From Terana coerulea (taxonomy: Eukaryota; Basidiomycota; Agaricomycetes; Polyporales; Phanerochaetaceae), in the NCBI GenBank assembly GCA_024811115.1, contig JAKOGH010000206.1, positions 1-64,000 of the forward strand: 64,000 nt of DNA, written 5' to 3'. The translations under genes were made by a program, and so were the position numbers. Below, in pieces: positions 22,103 to 33,754 of the stretch. The notes beneath the pieces were generated by a model that was not told the DNA's origin, ran no database searches, and worked only from the letters and a program-made list of their open reading frames with translations. Within the stretch, counting starts at the first letter, position 1. Every line of letters starts with the position of its first letter.

Positions 22103-23095
22103 TCACAGCTTGATTTGTTGTCGTAAAACCTTCCACCTCGGTAGACCGAACGCTCCGGGAAGTCCGTTCCATACCAACGCACGCCCTCTCTTCACTGTTT
22201 CCTGGATGCGAGGTCGACATGATTTGCAGAAAGTACGGTAGGTGCTGTCTTCGATGTACCGGAGAGGATTCATGAAAGGTGATTGTCCAATCAAGTCCAG
22301 AAAGGCCTTGTGCGCTCCGGTGCACCGAGCGTTATCGAGGGGACATCCAGTTGACTTGACATTGCAGAAGACGAGATCACGGGCGCGCTGCTCAAGGACC
22401 GCCTTGCCGAGCCTTAATCGACCAGTGAGTTCAGCAGAGAGAGACGCTTCTTGGATATTGGTCGGTGCTGTTTCATCTTCAGTGGCGTGTGGATAGATGG
22501 TACAGAGAAGGAGAAGGGCAACAGGTAGCAGATGCGGGGCAAAGGCGTCGGCGATATTAGCGAACTTGATGACATTCGTCAGGGTGCAGGTTGGATCTTG
22601 GAATTCCGCATGTCCGTTGTTGTGAACAGAAACGTATGCAAGGGGGAACCTGGGTGAAAACCACTTTTCAAGGGCTTGTAACACTTGGCGTCGATAGAGG
22701 TCAATGCCATATTTGCACGCGAACTTCAGGGCCGAGGTTGCAGCGGCCAAATCGGTTCGGAATGGATCAGAAGGGCTTCAGAGATCGTAAGCCTTGCTTA
22801 CACGTCAAGACAAACAGCAGATTCACATACCCGCCGCAAATGGTGTCATACAACCACTCAATGAAACGTTGGGCATCCAACGCGGTGTCGCCTTGAAGAA
22901 TGACCAGCGGACAGCCGTCACACACCTCTGGGCAGAAGCGTTTAGGGAGGCTGAGGAGGTCGCTGAAGACGATGGAGTGCGCTGTCAGAAAACCAGAATG
23001 GATTCGGAAGACTGTTTTTCGGCTTGCAGGACCAGGGTACCGTCGTTGAACCACAGCTCAGAGCGTCGAACCAACGCGTCCGATTCAAGAGCCAT
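22103..23095 (-). pseudogene. BTB/POZ-domain protein, type A copy 1, one-base frameshift
   Basis: Two-exon minus-strand gene. Exon 1 (23,095-22,831) starts at ATG in a good context and encodes the BTB domain (RRSELWFNDGTLVLQAEK ... LVILQGDTALDAQRFIEWLY). Intron 22,776-22,830 is 55 nt, GTATGT...GAAG. Exon 2 (22,775-22,103) continues SDPFRTDLAAATSALKF to WKVLRQQIKL. The splice keeps the frame. In exon 1 a run of five A (minus strand, 23,015-23,019) replaces the six expected from the paralog at 37.2 kb, so the frame breaks at about codon 27. Otherwise complete. BTB domains mediate dimerisation and often recruit Cullin-3. The C-terminal half has a conserved Cys pattern (GCPLDNARC, then CKSC). May be a functional gene with an assembly error. 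Confidence 0.85.
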
Positions 23096-23900
23096 GTCGG
23101 CGCGTTCGTTGCAGCGAGGAATGCGTTGTAAAGACAAGGGGTGCACCGGTGCAAGAAAGTGATACGAGGCTCAGAGAAAGGCGAAGCCAGAGAGTCAGAT
23201 GCGGCGGAGAGTCAGGATGTGCAATCCGCGCAGACAAATTCAAATGACAGTCTTTAACCGCTCAACGTCGGGCGGCAAAAGGTGACGAGCCGTGACGTGA
23301 CGTGACGACCGCCGTAACATATGGTTTGTGACTGTGCTCTGTGCAGAGTTACTAGTCTCTCCGAGGCAGACAGCGACACGTTGGGGTCAACCTTCCTGGA
23401 CTACGGATACGCCGTCTCAGAACCCCAGGACCTCTCGGGTCACGTCCGAACTCTTTCACGCGCACAAAGACAACCGCGACGCGAACCAACGCCACGAGCC
23501 GCTCATGTCCTACTTCCTCATATCCTTAGTTCGAACCCGACCGTGCAGTTTTGAGGTATGGTTATGATTCTACAAAGTCTTTGTGAGCGCAATAGCCACC
23601 AATTATTACTCTTTCTTAGCAACATTGTGTCAAAACAAGGGGTCGCGCGGGTGGGAACGTCGGCGGCGGGAAGGCAAACGCGCGAGCGTTCACATTACAT
23701 TTCGAGTCGCTATGTAGTCTATTGAGTCACATCCGATAAATCCGATGTAAATAAGAATAAACAGAGAGCGCACGAGGCGCCCGTGAGTTCAAGCTCGACA
23801 ACTCAACCAATAAATTCAACACATTGTCCCATGTAAGCTGGGATCCCAAGCGGAACTACGCCAACGGCACACATGGGATGAGAGTGTTCCGAGAGTAACT
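23096..23900. other. upstream region of BTB gene; no gene seen
   Basis: GC-rich sequence with short open frames on + (to 79 codons) and none with a motif. It probably includes the BTB promoter; no TATA box is obvious. Confidence 0.45.
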
Positions 23901-24419
23901 CTTATGGAAGACCTTGTGTAGCCTGTTGGTGAGTTACAGCTTTCTGTCAGCGAAAGCTATTCTCTCGACGCTCACTTACGGCCACACGATCATAGGATTC
24001 GCGGGGCTCACTATACATAAATTGCCTGAGATGGGCAAATCACGGTTTTCCGACACTCAAGATCGCGCACGGTGCCAGAGAACCCTTGCCTGCAACCAGG
24101 AAAACCCTCAGTTGGTGAAAGCGCGCTTTGCCAGATATTTTGCAGCTGCTGGATACAACGTCTCGTTACTCCTGCTGAACGCCTACGCCTATGTCAGTCT
24201 TGTATCAGTCAAATGTCGTCACACTTTGACCCGTTTGGGGACAGAACAGACAAGGACCGTTACATCATCATCCGACGTGTCTTTGCGTTATTGACACGGG
24301 CTGGCTGCGCTTACGACGGCCATCATTCGCATCCTCCAGACCGCTGTCGTCGAATGGACCGGGAGTGCCCTTACCGCATTGCCTGCCACTATACCGTACT
24401 TCGTGCTGCTCGCTCGTGA

Positions 24420-25134
24420 GGTACGACTGCCACGACAGCTTCCTTTGGGAGAAATTAGACGACCGTACGCACGGCAATATCGTGAACTATGCCGACTGGG
24501 CGACGACGAAACAAAATATGTCGATCGAAGGTATGTCGGCCAGTGTTGCAGCTAAGGGGTCGTAAGCAAGCTCAATAAAACTGTCTTTCATTGAGGGACT
24601 GAAAGTCCTTCATGGCCATCAACTCGGCTAACATTTTGTAGCCATCCATTCGTAGGCGACAACATCCACATCGGCATCCGTATATCCTCGCATAACGCGC
24701 ATGGCAAATCCGCGGTTGTCCTAGACCTCAAACTACATTCCAGAGAGCTGTACGATGCGGCTCGCGATATGGACACTCAGGCAATGGAGCTGTGGCCTTG
24801 TGAGGCAAGGCTGACATTATCTATGGTGTGCTTTCCACTCTTTGATATACTCCGTCGACTTAACTTCCCGCAGGCGCCAAACTATAACAGTCGAATATTA
24901 TACGACGCCACAGGCAGGCTGTAAGCTGGGTACGTCGTCTCAACTCTTGCATATTTTCCGCGCGATGACGCGTTACATATCAGCACGACTGTATCCACCA
25001 ACCGTAACGCTAAGTTTGACTTCCATCAGGGTCACAGCGCACACTCTACGAACAGTTCCATTTTCAGTCCGGCGGGGGCCAGCTTCTGCGTTACAGCACG
25101 CGCCAAGAGCGAGGGCGTCGACATCTGGCTTTGA
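24420..25134 (+). CDS. 3' part of an unrecognised multi-exon gene
   Basis: Exons on + join in frame across three intron-like gaps. Exon to 24,530 reads YDCHDSFLWEKLDDRTHGN, then NYADWATTKQNMSIE. Intron 24,531-24,655 (GTATGT...CGTAG). Next exon GDNIHIGIRISSHNAHGK, then LHSRELYDAARDMDTQAME. An optional 48-nt GTGTGC...CCGCAG intron lies inside it near 24,820-24,870, and its removal keeps the frame. Exon end at a GTAAGC donor, 24,921. Intron 24,921-24,983. Last exon STNRNAKFDFHQGHSAHS ... VTARAKSEGVDIWL, stop at 25,132-25,134. Upstream exons are likely near 24,200 (FDPFGDRTDKDRYIIIRR), but I could not connect them. The soluble-looking product matches no family that I recall. Confidence 0.5.
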
Positions 25135-26105
25135 CACGGTGACGACCCGACCGAGCCGCATATTATGCGAGATAATCGGCGATTTAATTGGGTCTTTGGG
25201 TGGAACAAGAACATTAGCCTTGGCTCACTGTAAGGCTCACATCCGGCGTATTTCCCAGTGGACAAGGACCTTTGCGACTATGAAAGCCACTTCGACCTTT
25301 GTTCGATGGCATCTTCCGCTGGACGTTCTGTGTGCGAGGCAACAGGATAGAAACCCATACCGATCGTTCTCAGGCTTTACCCTTTCGCTCCAACATCTGG
25401 CGGCGCTTAGGCCGTCGGACGCCATCCGCTCACAGGCATCGAAAGGCCCCATCGGCAGTGCGTTAACGGTCCGTACAACGCTGTTCATACATTTAGATGA
25501 CAACCATTACATTACATGCGTGAACTTTCAGTTCTTCAGGCATCGTTGGACAGGGAAGAGAACCCGTCGTCGCTCCATACGAGGGAGTCTCCATATAGTC
25601 TCGTGCTGAAGAATACGGCAGGCTCCCACCTATGGACAAAATTTTGTGGTCGTGTTCAGTCGTGCTCGGTCATGGAATGGGTCTTAAGCCTCGTTTACTT
25701 GCCGTAAGGTTTAGGAAGGGAGGTCGAACATCTCGAAAGTGACTTTAGTATATATCGCAGTATGTAGCATGTATAGTACCTATAGCCGCATTGACTTCCT
25801 CGACATATATTGCTCGACATAGCCTCAAGTTTTCTATGAGCTGCGACGCCCGACTACCAGAGTGGTGTGGAGAGATAGGAGGCTATCATAGCTAGACCTA
25901 CAGTAAGCAATGGTGCTATCGGAGCAATATAGATCTCACCTTTATGCACATATCTATCTGCAATGTAGGGTTGGCGTTGAGGCGTAGACGTCGTTGGGCT
26001 ATGTAGGTCGCTATCGCGGCATTGATGGTAGGAGCCGACCACGTTAGCGCCCGAGGAGCGGATAGTCACAGCGGCGTCGGGAGGCGGCTTCAGAACTGGT
26101 CGTGG
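25135..26105. other. no gene seen
   Basis: A 255-codon + frame (24,842-25,609) overlaps the gene above out of frame and continues here without motifs; it is best treated as a shadow. Nothing else is supported up to the DUF6532 gene. Confidence 0.45.
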
Positions 26106-27730
26106 TCATACTCGCACAGTTTGATAGTGAACTGGGGTCGAAAATACATCTATGTCTATGTATTCTATGTTACAGTCTAAAGTGGATAGCAAGTACAATG
26201 AAAGGGTGTAAGATATGCGCCACAAAATCACTGGCCGGAGCAGGTCGTCGAGCGTGGGCATCAAGTCGCTACGGTTGATCGGGGCTTTGTCGAAGACGCC
26301 AACCTTTGAACTGAACAAGTCATCTGAGTAATGAGTCATCTAGAAAAGAATAAGAACATACCGTGCACGCCTTGAGTAGGTCAATCTGCAGCTTCTCGGT
26401 CAGCTTGGTTTCGTTAGCATCGGTAGCCTCTTTCCATTTCTTCAACAGCGTCAGCTGATCCTGGAAGCATTCTGAGTAGTTCTTCTCCTTGAAGTCGATT
26501 TGTTGCAGGGTTCCGGTGCTCCATTCCTCAAGAGCGCACTTCAACTGAATAAAAGGGAAGTCAGACAAAATCACAGTGACAGATATAGACGAACCCCGGT
26601 AATGATCAGAGCGATGGTCGGAAGCGGGATACCCGGGGCATCGAAAAACTTGGCCTCTATGATGCCCTCATCCTTCCGGGATTTGTACCAGGTTTTCGTG
26701 AGCACGTCGAAAAGGGATTTATGCCGGTATGCCTCTTCAGGGACTTTGTGCAGTGGATCCTTGAGAAGGGACAGTAAGTAAGATGGTAATCTCGTTAGTA
26801 CTAAGCTTGAATGCTGTTACGCACCTTCCATACAAATGCACCACGCTTTGAGATCTGATTGTACAGCTCACGGTTCGCATCGATGATAGCATCCGTACCG
26901 TTGTTGTCCTGGAAGCCGTATTGCTTTACAGCCTCCTTCGCGTGACTTTTGACTTCCCGCGAACTTGAAATACCCGCGCTTTGACCTGTACGTAGCTCAG
27001 TACTGTAGGTGTTGAAGAGCTAGAATTTAACATACCATTTTGATCCGCTCCTCCGTTAGTTCAAAGCCTACGATAGGTTCACCAGTACTGGCGCTCTTCT
27101 CTTCGCAGGCAGCGCGCACTGCCTCGGAAACCAGCTTGTCGAGCTGGCGAGGATTTTCTACATACGGATCTTGTGTAGCGATAGCGCACCGGAATTTGGT
27201 ACATCCGAGGAGAACGATTGCCTTGTCCCGTTCGTCGGCCTCATCTGCCGCCTTCGGACGACTCTTCTGCTTCTTTGCCGCTGAAGCTCCTACGTCATCG
27301 TCACCAGGCGCAGGTCGTTTCTGCAACGTCACGTTCCCGCCGGTGGTGCAAACAGGGGTTGGAGTCGGTGGTGTCTGGTTTCGGCTGGGGTTGGAACCTT
27401 GTGACAACGCGCCGGCCGCGGGGCTATCTGCATCATCTGAGAGTTCGGTGATTGACGGGGTCCGTGGCACTAGTACGCTGCCCTGCGCTGCATCGGCATG
27501 TTGGGGAGTGGAACGGGGATAGCATGGCCATTTGTGTCTCTCGTATTTGCGCACAAGACGGCGGCGAGCTGGTGGAGTTGGGAGCTCGTACTCAGTGACA
27601 GTTGCGATCTATAGAGGATGATGTGATAAGAGATATGCGGTAGAAGCCAAGGTTAAATACGCACGTTATTGCGTCCAGCATTTGTGTCATCAAGGTCTCC
27701 ATCTGTTTCGGCTTCGGCGTCCTTTGACAT
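26106..27730 (-). CDS. DUF6532-domain protein, six exons
   Basis: Model on the minus strand: exons 27,730-27,665; 27,608-27,032; 26,985-26,825; 26,759-26,595; 26,544-26,362; 26,303-26,106; introns 46-65 nt and all in frame. The N-terminal half is disordered, Pro/Ser/Thr-rich with a basic KKQKSRPKA patch, possibly nuclear. The domain starts at ERDKAIVLLGCTKFRCAIA and runs through DPYVENPRQLDKLVSEA, EVKSHAKEAVKQYGFQ, NRELYNQISKRGAFVWK, WYKSRKDEGIIEAKFFDAPG and LPTIALIITG to CALEEWSTGTLQQIDF, the hallmark order of DUF6532, a fungal family of unknown function found mainly in mushrooms. Intron 2 uses a weak GTTAAA donor. Exons further upstream (27.76-28.2 kb) are possible, but their frames clash. 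The last exon is least certain. Confidence 0.8.
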
Positions 27731-28530
27731 CTCGTAGAGCTCCGCCTCGTCAAGCTGTAACTTCGCTGTAGAGGCGAGGCTGGCTCGGAGGAGGCATTGG
27801 ATAGCCTAAGATATTGAAGATTTAGTTAGTAGATAGCACGATCATGTCCGAGACTGATAAGAACTTACTGTCATCTTCTACCTCGTCATGTCCTGATGGC
27901 GTGAAATTGTCTCGCACAGGCTGGCCGCGCGTAGCGCGTGAGGGCGCCAGTGGGTTCCGCGAAGTTGTTGTTGTGCCACAGTGGGGCCTGCGTGAGTCAA
28001 CTTCAGATGTTGCACAAGGTCAGACAACAACTCAATGTGAATGAGTCTGAACACATACTATATGCTTGCATACGAGGCGTAATAACTGGCTCGCGATGAC
28101 CACGGCCCAACGGCCCCCCTTTCATTGGGAAGAAGGTCGTGTTCCATGCTGATGATCTCTGTATCGGCGCGTGGCTGGAACGAGAGTGAGCGAGGCAGAA
28201 TAGGTAACGAGAGGCTGGGTTCTTACCTTTCAAGACATCATTGGTCTTTTATATGTCGTAACGGACCTGCGAATTTGCGGTGAGTGTCCGAGTCTGAGAA
28301 AATAGTGGATACCCATCCCCTTGGCCCCATGCAGTCCGAGCATACCGCTGCGACACGTCATGCTGCCTAAGAGCGGAATTTCGGCATTAGATTATTCATA
28401 TTGGCAAAAATCAGGGGTAACTGTGGCTGAAACGTACGGGTAGAGGTGAGCGCTGTCGAGAGCGCTGCTGCCACAGTACACTCAGCCTACTACACACCCG
28501 CAGCAGCCTATCCCTTGCCCTTCGTTTACC
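27731..28530. other. upstream region of DUF6532 gene and of Plavaka relic
   Basis: On the minus strand, intron-like pieces (GTAAGT...CTTAG near 27,868-27,805 and GTATGT...CGCAG near 28,060-27,990) and a readable EHDLLPNERGAVGPWSSRAS after an ATG near 28,148 suggest 5' exons of the DUF6532 gene. Joining them creates stops, so they are left out of the model. The + strand near 28,440-28,534 is the leader of the transposase relic. Confidence 0.35.
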
Positions 28531-28534
28531 CAAC

Positions 28535-31500
28535 ATGCCGCATTCATGCAGCTATTGCGTGAAGGCTTTCACATCGTTAGAAGCTCTCAACCGGCACATT
28601 TCGCATGCACCTACCTGTGCAGTGAAATATAAGCGCTCTTTACAGCACTTGAGCCAGCCAGCCACGGAGGACGACTGTGGTTCAGCAAACGTCAGAGACA
28701 GTGAAGGCGGAGGACGCGTCGAGGAAGACGCACCGATGGATATCGATGAAAAGTGCTTTACCCACGCGCCCACCCCCACTAATTCGCTCCGGCCGACACG
28801 CGTGACAATCGAGGACGTCGAGGAGGAAGATGGTGTGCGGAGGTTGTGGAGTATTACGAGCCATTTCCAGAGAGTGAAAGGCGGGGGAAAGCATTAGGAA
28901 GGGCAGGTCAGCATTCCAGGTCATTCGTGATAAACAGGTTCTCACCGGAGATAACATCTGGGGGGGTCATTCTCGGGGCGAACGTGAGTGGGAACTGGCA
29001 AAGTTCATGGTGAAAACCATGGGACAGAACCAAGCAGATGAGTTTCTGCACTTACCCATCGTGAGTCATATTTCAATGCTCTCTCAAGTATCAGACACTG
29101 ACTGCGTGATCCTACAGATCGAAGGAACGACTCAGCACCTCGTTCCAGAACAAAGATCACCTATTCAACGCGATTGATCAGCTGCCGCAAAGTGTGGGAT
29201 GGAAGTGCACAACGATGAAAGTTACCGGTGATTTGAAGGACGCAGACGATGTGGAGATGGAAGAAGAGATAGAGCTATGGCATAGGGACCCGGTGGACTG
29301 CGTTCGTGAAATCATTGGTAACCCAGCCTTCCGAAACTCACTTCAGTACGCACCCGAGAATATACCAGGAGATGAGTGGTGAAGAGCGCGTTGTTAGTGA
29401 AATGGGGTCTGCAGACTGGTGGTGGGAAACGCAGGTGAGTATGCGTCCAATTCTCAATGCAATCTGATTGGCTCACCTTGATGCATGATGACTAGGGAAA
29501 GCTTCCTATAGGCTCGACGGTGGCTCCTATCATTCTTGCGTCTGATAAGACCATGCTGTCGCAGTTTCTGGGGACAAGACTGCATGGCCGGTGTACCTTA
29601 CCATCGGAAATGTCAGCAAAGCAACTCGGGCGGAAACCTAGCTCGCATGCCACGGTGCTTTTGGGTTACCTACCAGTACCTAAGCTCGACTGCTGCACCA
29701 GTTCAGTTAAGCAACTCACGAAATACAACTTGTTCCACCGCTGCATGAAGATCCTCCTACAGTCGCTGATTGAGGCTGGCACCCATGGCGTCGAGATGAC
29801 TTGTGCGGACGAGTGCATTCGCCGAGTATTCCCCATCCTGGCGGCGTATGTCGCTGACTATCCGGAGCAGTGCCTGGTTGCCTGTTGCATGGAGAACCGG
29901 TGCCCGATTTGCGCAGTCCATCCGAATAGTCGAGGGCACATTCACAAACCGGTGAAGGGGCACCACGAACACAGGCTGAGGTTCTCGCGCGGCTGAGGGA
30001 GGGCCGTGAAAGGCTCATCAAGGTCAAAGACTTCGGCCTTCGACCTATCTGGACACCATTTTGGAAAGACTTACCACACACCAATATTTTCCTTGCGTTC
30101 ACTCCCGATCTTTTCCATCAGCTGCACAAGGGCGTCTTCAAGGATCACTTAGTGAAGTGGTGCACTGCATTGGTGGGCAAGGATGAGATTGACGACCGAT
30201 TCCGATCAATGATCTCTCACCCAAATCTCCGGCACTTCAAGAACGGCATCTCTTCGGTCTCCCAATGGACTGGTCGAGAGCACAAAGAGATGCAGAAGGT
30301 CATCGTCGGTCTTCTCGCTGGCACCGTGGATGCACGTGTAATGCGCGCTATCATGTCGCTCCTCGACTTCATCTACTACGCCTCGTTCCACTCCCACACC
30401 TCATCCTCCCTTCGTGCACTCCGAGCCGCTCTTGATAACTTCCACGCCCACAAAGATGTATTCGTCGAGCTCAATGCCCGCCACCCTGGACACTTCAACA
30501 TTCCGAAGATTCACGCGATGGAGCACTACGCGCGAGCGATCCTGATGTTTGGGACTGCGGACGGATTCAACACAGAGGCACCAGAACGGCTTCACATCGA
30601 CTACGCCAAAGAAGCTTACCGTGCAAGCAATCGGCGCGACTATATCATTCAGATGCTCAAGTGGCTCCGCCAGCAAGAGGCAGTAGACCGGTTCATGCTG
30701 TACCTCGACTCAGTGCGTCCGCGCAGCAGTCCTCAGCAGTCGGCTGATCCAGGCTCTCTTGCGGCTAGACCTCGGCGTCGACTGGCGATCGTCCCTCGCG
30801 TTGGTGGTAGCGGAAGAGTGGCGAGGTTTGAAGATCAAACACCAGGCATGGCATATGTCGCACACAACCATCCACGAGAGCTGTCCAATGTTCGGGCGAG
30901 CACAATCGTTAGCAATCACGGCGCGTCTCAATTTCTCCCCGCCTTGAAGCACTACTTACGATCACAGGGCCGTGCTCTGACACCGTATCCACATGATTTC
31001 TTTAATCTATACAAAGAAATATCAATACGACTACCTTCTATTCCAGAGACTGATGCTGAGCATTGCAAGGATGTCATCCGTGCACGTCCCCCCATACCAC
31101 GGAAAGGACGCCAACCTGCCCAGCCTGCGCACTTCGACTTTGCGCTCATACGCGTCAAGGAAGACAACCCTTTAACGCGAGGAACAGCCCTGGCTGGTAA
31201 GTAACATCTGTCTTACTCTAGAGGCCTTTCTGACTTTGCACTGTGCTCTAGGTCTTCGCGTCGCGCATGTGCGTGTGCTCTTCATGCTACCAGAGTACTT
31301 CCGGCGTTCAGTCACCCACCCCGCTGGCCTACATCGAATGGTGCACACCATTCCGAGCACCTCACCTGGACCATGGCCTTGTTGGTGTGCAAAAATCGAC
31401 GCGAAGACATCTCCCTTTCGCAGAGATCATCCCCGTCTCTCGCATCGCTCGTTCATGCCATGTGATACCTATGTTTGGCCGAGTGAAGGAGCCGCGCTGG

Positions 31501-31611
31501 ACTAGCGAGAATGTCCAGGATCTCTGCCGTGCATTTTGGGTTAACCATTATTTGGACATGCATTTCTTCACCATGTTTACTCAGTTCCGCCCCAGATTAA
31601 TAGCCCGATAG
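28535..31611 (+). pseudogene. Plavaka-type (CACTA group) transposase, decayed
   Basis: The N-terminus MPHSCSYCVKAFTSLEALNR is the C2H2 finger typical of Plavaka proteins. Family blocks then follow in order: WELAKFMVKTMGQNQADEF (about 29,000), DCVREIIGNPAFRNSLQY (29,300), [18 protein letters not shown] (29,520), [18 protein letters not shown] and [16 protein letters not shown] (29,800-29,910), [18 protein letters not shown] (30,110), a 350-codon open stretch to 31,204, and a last block AEIIPVSRIARSCHVIP (31,420). Introns are retained, for example 31,199-31,251. At least six frame changes are visible, near 28,833, 28,895, 29,380, 29,572/29,636, 29,930-29,990 and 31,310. Such enzymes cut and paste DNA elements ending in CACT-like repeats; I find no such ends nearby. 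Confidence 0.88.
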
Positions 31612-32600
31612 TTACCTGTAGAACCTGTACCCCTATGCAAGTCTCCCGTAGTTAAATATAATCTGTCAAAAATATCGAATTGTTCTATATTAAGTGCTAA
31701 ATACGAGCACCTACAGCCGCAACCTGAGCATACTCGAGGTAACCTGAGGTATGCATAGCTTGCGGTTGCACTGCACTTCGACCTTTGCCTCCGATAGGCT
31801 TGGGTAGCCGGGCGCTACTATGTACCCAGAGTCCCTTTCCTGATGAACGAGCAGTGCAGGAAACGAAGACATCTGGGCATTCAACGTTGAGCCTTCGTCC
31901 ATAATTGTGGCCACGATGCCGGTACCATATGTCTGACTGAATGCCGCCAGGTTATGGGCTCCATTGTAAAGTTCGGTTAATCCAGGGCAAGCCCTGCATG
32001 TACTTTTCCCAGCCACACTCGTTGAGTTCCTCCGTTTAGATTCGAACAGCAGGTTACAGGAACATGGCAACGTTCATGCGGGAGTTGCAAGTGAGATATG
32101 TTTTCTGAGGAACAGGTTGGGTCGACTGAATACCTACACTTGTATCACAGTATGTCGGCAACGGAGAGCCAACGCCAATGCAAGGACAGCTCATTTCGGC
32201 GATTCGTGCATATAGCCAGCCCAGTCATTGTGGCGTAACAAGAATTGCATTCTCACAGATGTGGTATCAGTCGACAGTTGAGTATCTGGTATGGTTTGTC
32301 TCCGACACGCGCAGAAAGAACAAGAGTATCGTGTTACTAGCTCTGTCGGAATCACAGCTACAATTATAGAAAATGCTTTATTTTACGGCGGACACCAATT
32401 CTCGCGGGTATGAAACTCGCGTCATAGGGAGGGTGCTCCAGGCAAGAAATAAATGGCGCGTTGGCTTTAGAAAACGTATTACTTGATTTTGCGCTTGATT
32501 CCTTCCAATGACATGTCTCGACTATACCCGCGGGGACAATGTGAATATTAGCCTTCGCCGAGCAAGGATCATAGAGCAGGGTACGTACAGCTCTGATTGC
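31612..32600. other. no gene seen
   Basis: A 119-codon minus frame (32,070-31,711) is open with no recognised motif. The rest has only short frames. It is the 3' flank of both the transposase relic and the BTB gene at 32,601. Confidence 0.45.
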
Positions 32601-33631
32601 CTACCAACATTCAATGCTACTCATTGCGCACCGCACCCTTCGCCTCATCTTCGTCAAGCAATGCGGACCAGGATGGAAGACCAAAGATTGAGGGAGCTGG
32701 TCCCATGCCTGCTTGCGACCACTGTGGTACTCCGCTTGCAACCGATGGGAGCATAACGAGCACAGACTGCGGAAGTCGGGAGCGAGCTGAAATGGGTTCC
32801 TCGGCAAGCGCGATCTGGATGGGGTAGTCGCCTTCCGGATTTCCTTTCGTAATGCAACACAGAGATTGTTCTTGGCGGGGCAGGGGTTTGTCCGGAAGCA
32901 TTTGAAGACAACCTCACGAGAAAGCTTCTTGATCATTCTTCTACCTTGATGGACGGTGCGAACAATGTTTGCCGTTGGTACGAAATGATCATGTAAGTCT
33001 TGGAGACCATGATAACTATCCAAGGGAGAAGCGGAGAGACACAGAAAGAGCAGTGCAGCAGGGAGCAGAGAGCGTGCGTGGGGCTCCGCAGCGTTGGCGA
33101 CAACTAGCGCGGTCGAACGGCGTAAGGTCGTAGGTCTCGCTTTGTTGTCAAAGAGTATGTGGTTGACTAAGGTATCGTAGCCCTGGATGGTGGATGGAAA
33201 GTATTCGGTTAAGCAGCGCATTGCGCTCGCATAGACGGTAGGAGCCTGAAACTTGTCGCTAAGACGAAGCGCACCGACGGCGACGAAGACATCTTTGAGC
33301 CTACTTCGTGAATATCTAGTCAATATAGCATGAGCTATCCGCGTTTCAGTCAATCACAGTAGAGTGCTGCTCACTTCGGGTTGAAAATAACGCGTAGAAG
33401 ATGCCGCAGATCGAGGGAAGATACACCAGACAAGCGAACCAGTGGACAGTCATCATAGCGCTCTTCTGGTATATCAGGGGTTGCAGCGATCTGTTGTGCG
33501 AGTGATGTAGAAACCATTGCGAGTACAGTGGTGTAGACTCGAAATCCAACTTGTTCGGCTTGTAAGACCACGCTTCCGTCATCGTACCAAAATTCAGCAC
33601 TCTTCACGATTTCGGCTCTCGTAGAGGTCAT
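32601..33631 (-). CDS. BTB/POZ-domain protein, type B copy 1, intact
   Basis: Exon 1 33,631-33,375 encodes the BTB half (SAEFWYDDGSVVLQAEQVGF, then CPLVRLSGVSSLDLRHLLRV). The intron, 33,316-33,374 (59 nt, GTGAGC...CTAG), is in phase 2 and restores the frame. Exon 2 33,315-32,601 reads YSRSRLKDVFVAVGALRLSD to the stop, giving about 323 residues. Start chosen because the paralog at 41,046 begins at the same place. BTB domains mediate oligomerisation and can serve as Cullin-3 substrate adaptors; no other domain is recognised. The C-terminal half holds PCPAKNNLC and CSLCSHRL, a spaced-Cys arrangement conserved in the family. The intron position is shared by all four copies. No promoter motif evident. 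Confidence 0.88.
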
Positions 33632-33754
33632 GCTGCGCAGCGAGTATTGAAACTTGACGATCCTACTGAGAGTAAGACGTTATTATCGGAGATCAGGGTG
33701 CTAAAGCGAGCAAGAATGTGGTGGACGAAAGACGAAGTCGTACCCTCAACCTCA

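Noticed and set aside
24842..25609. 255-codon + strand open frame
   Set aside because: It overlaps, out of frame, a spliced exon series with better coding character and has no motif.
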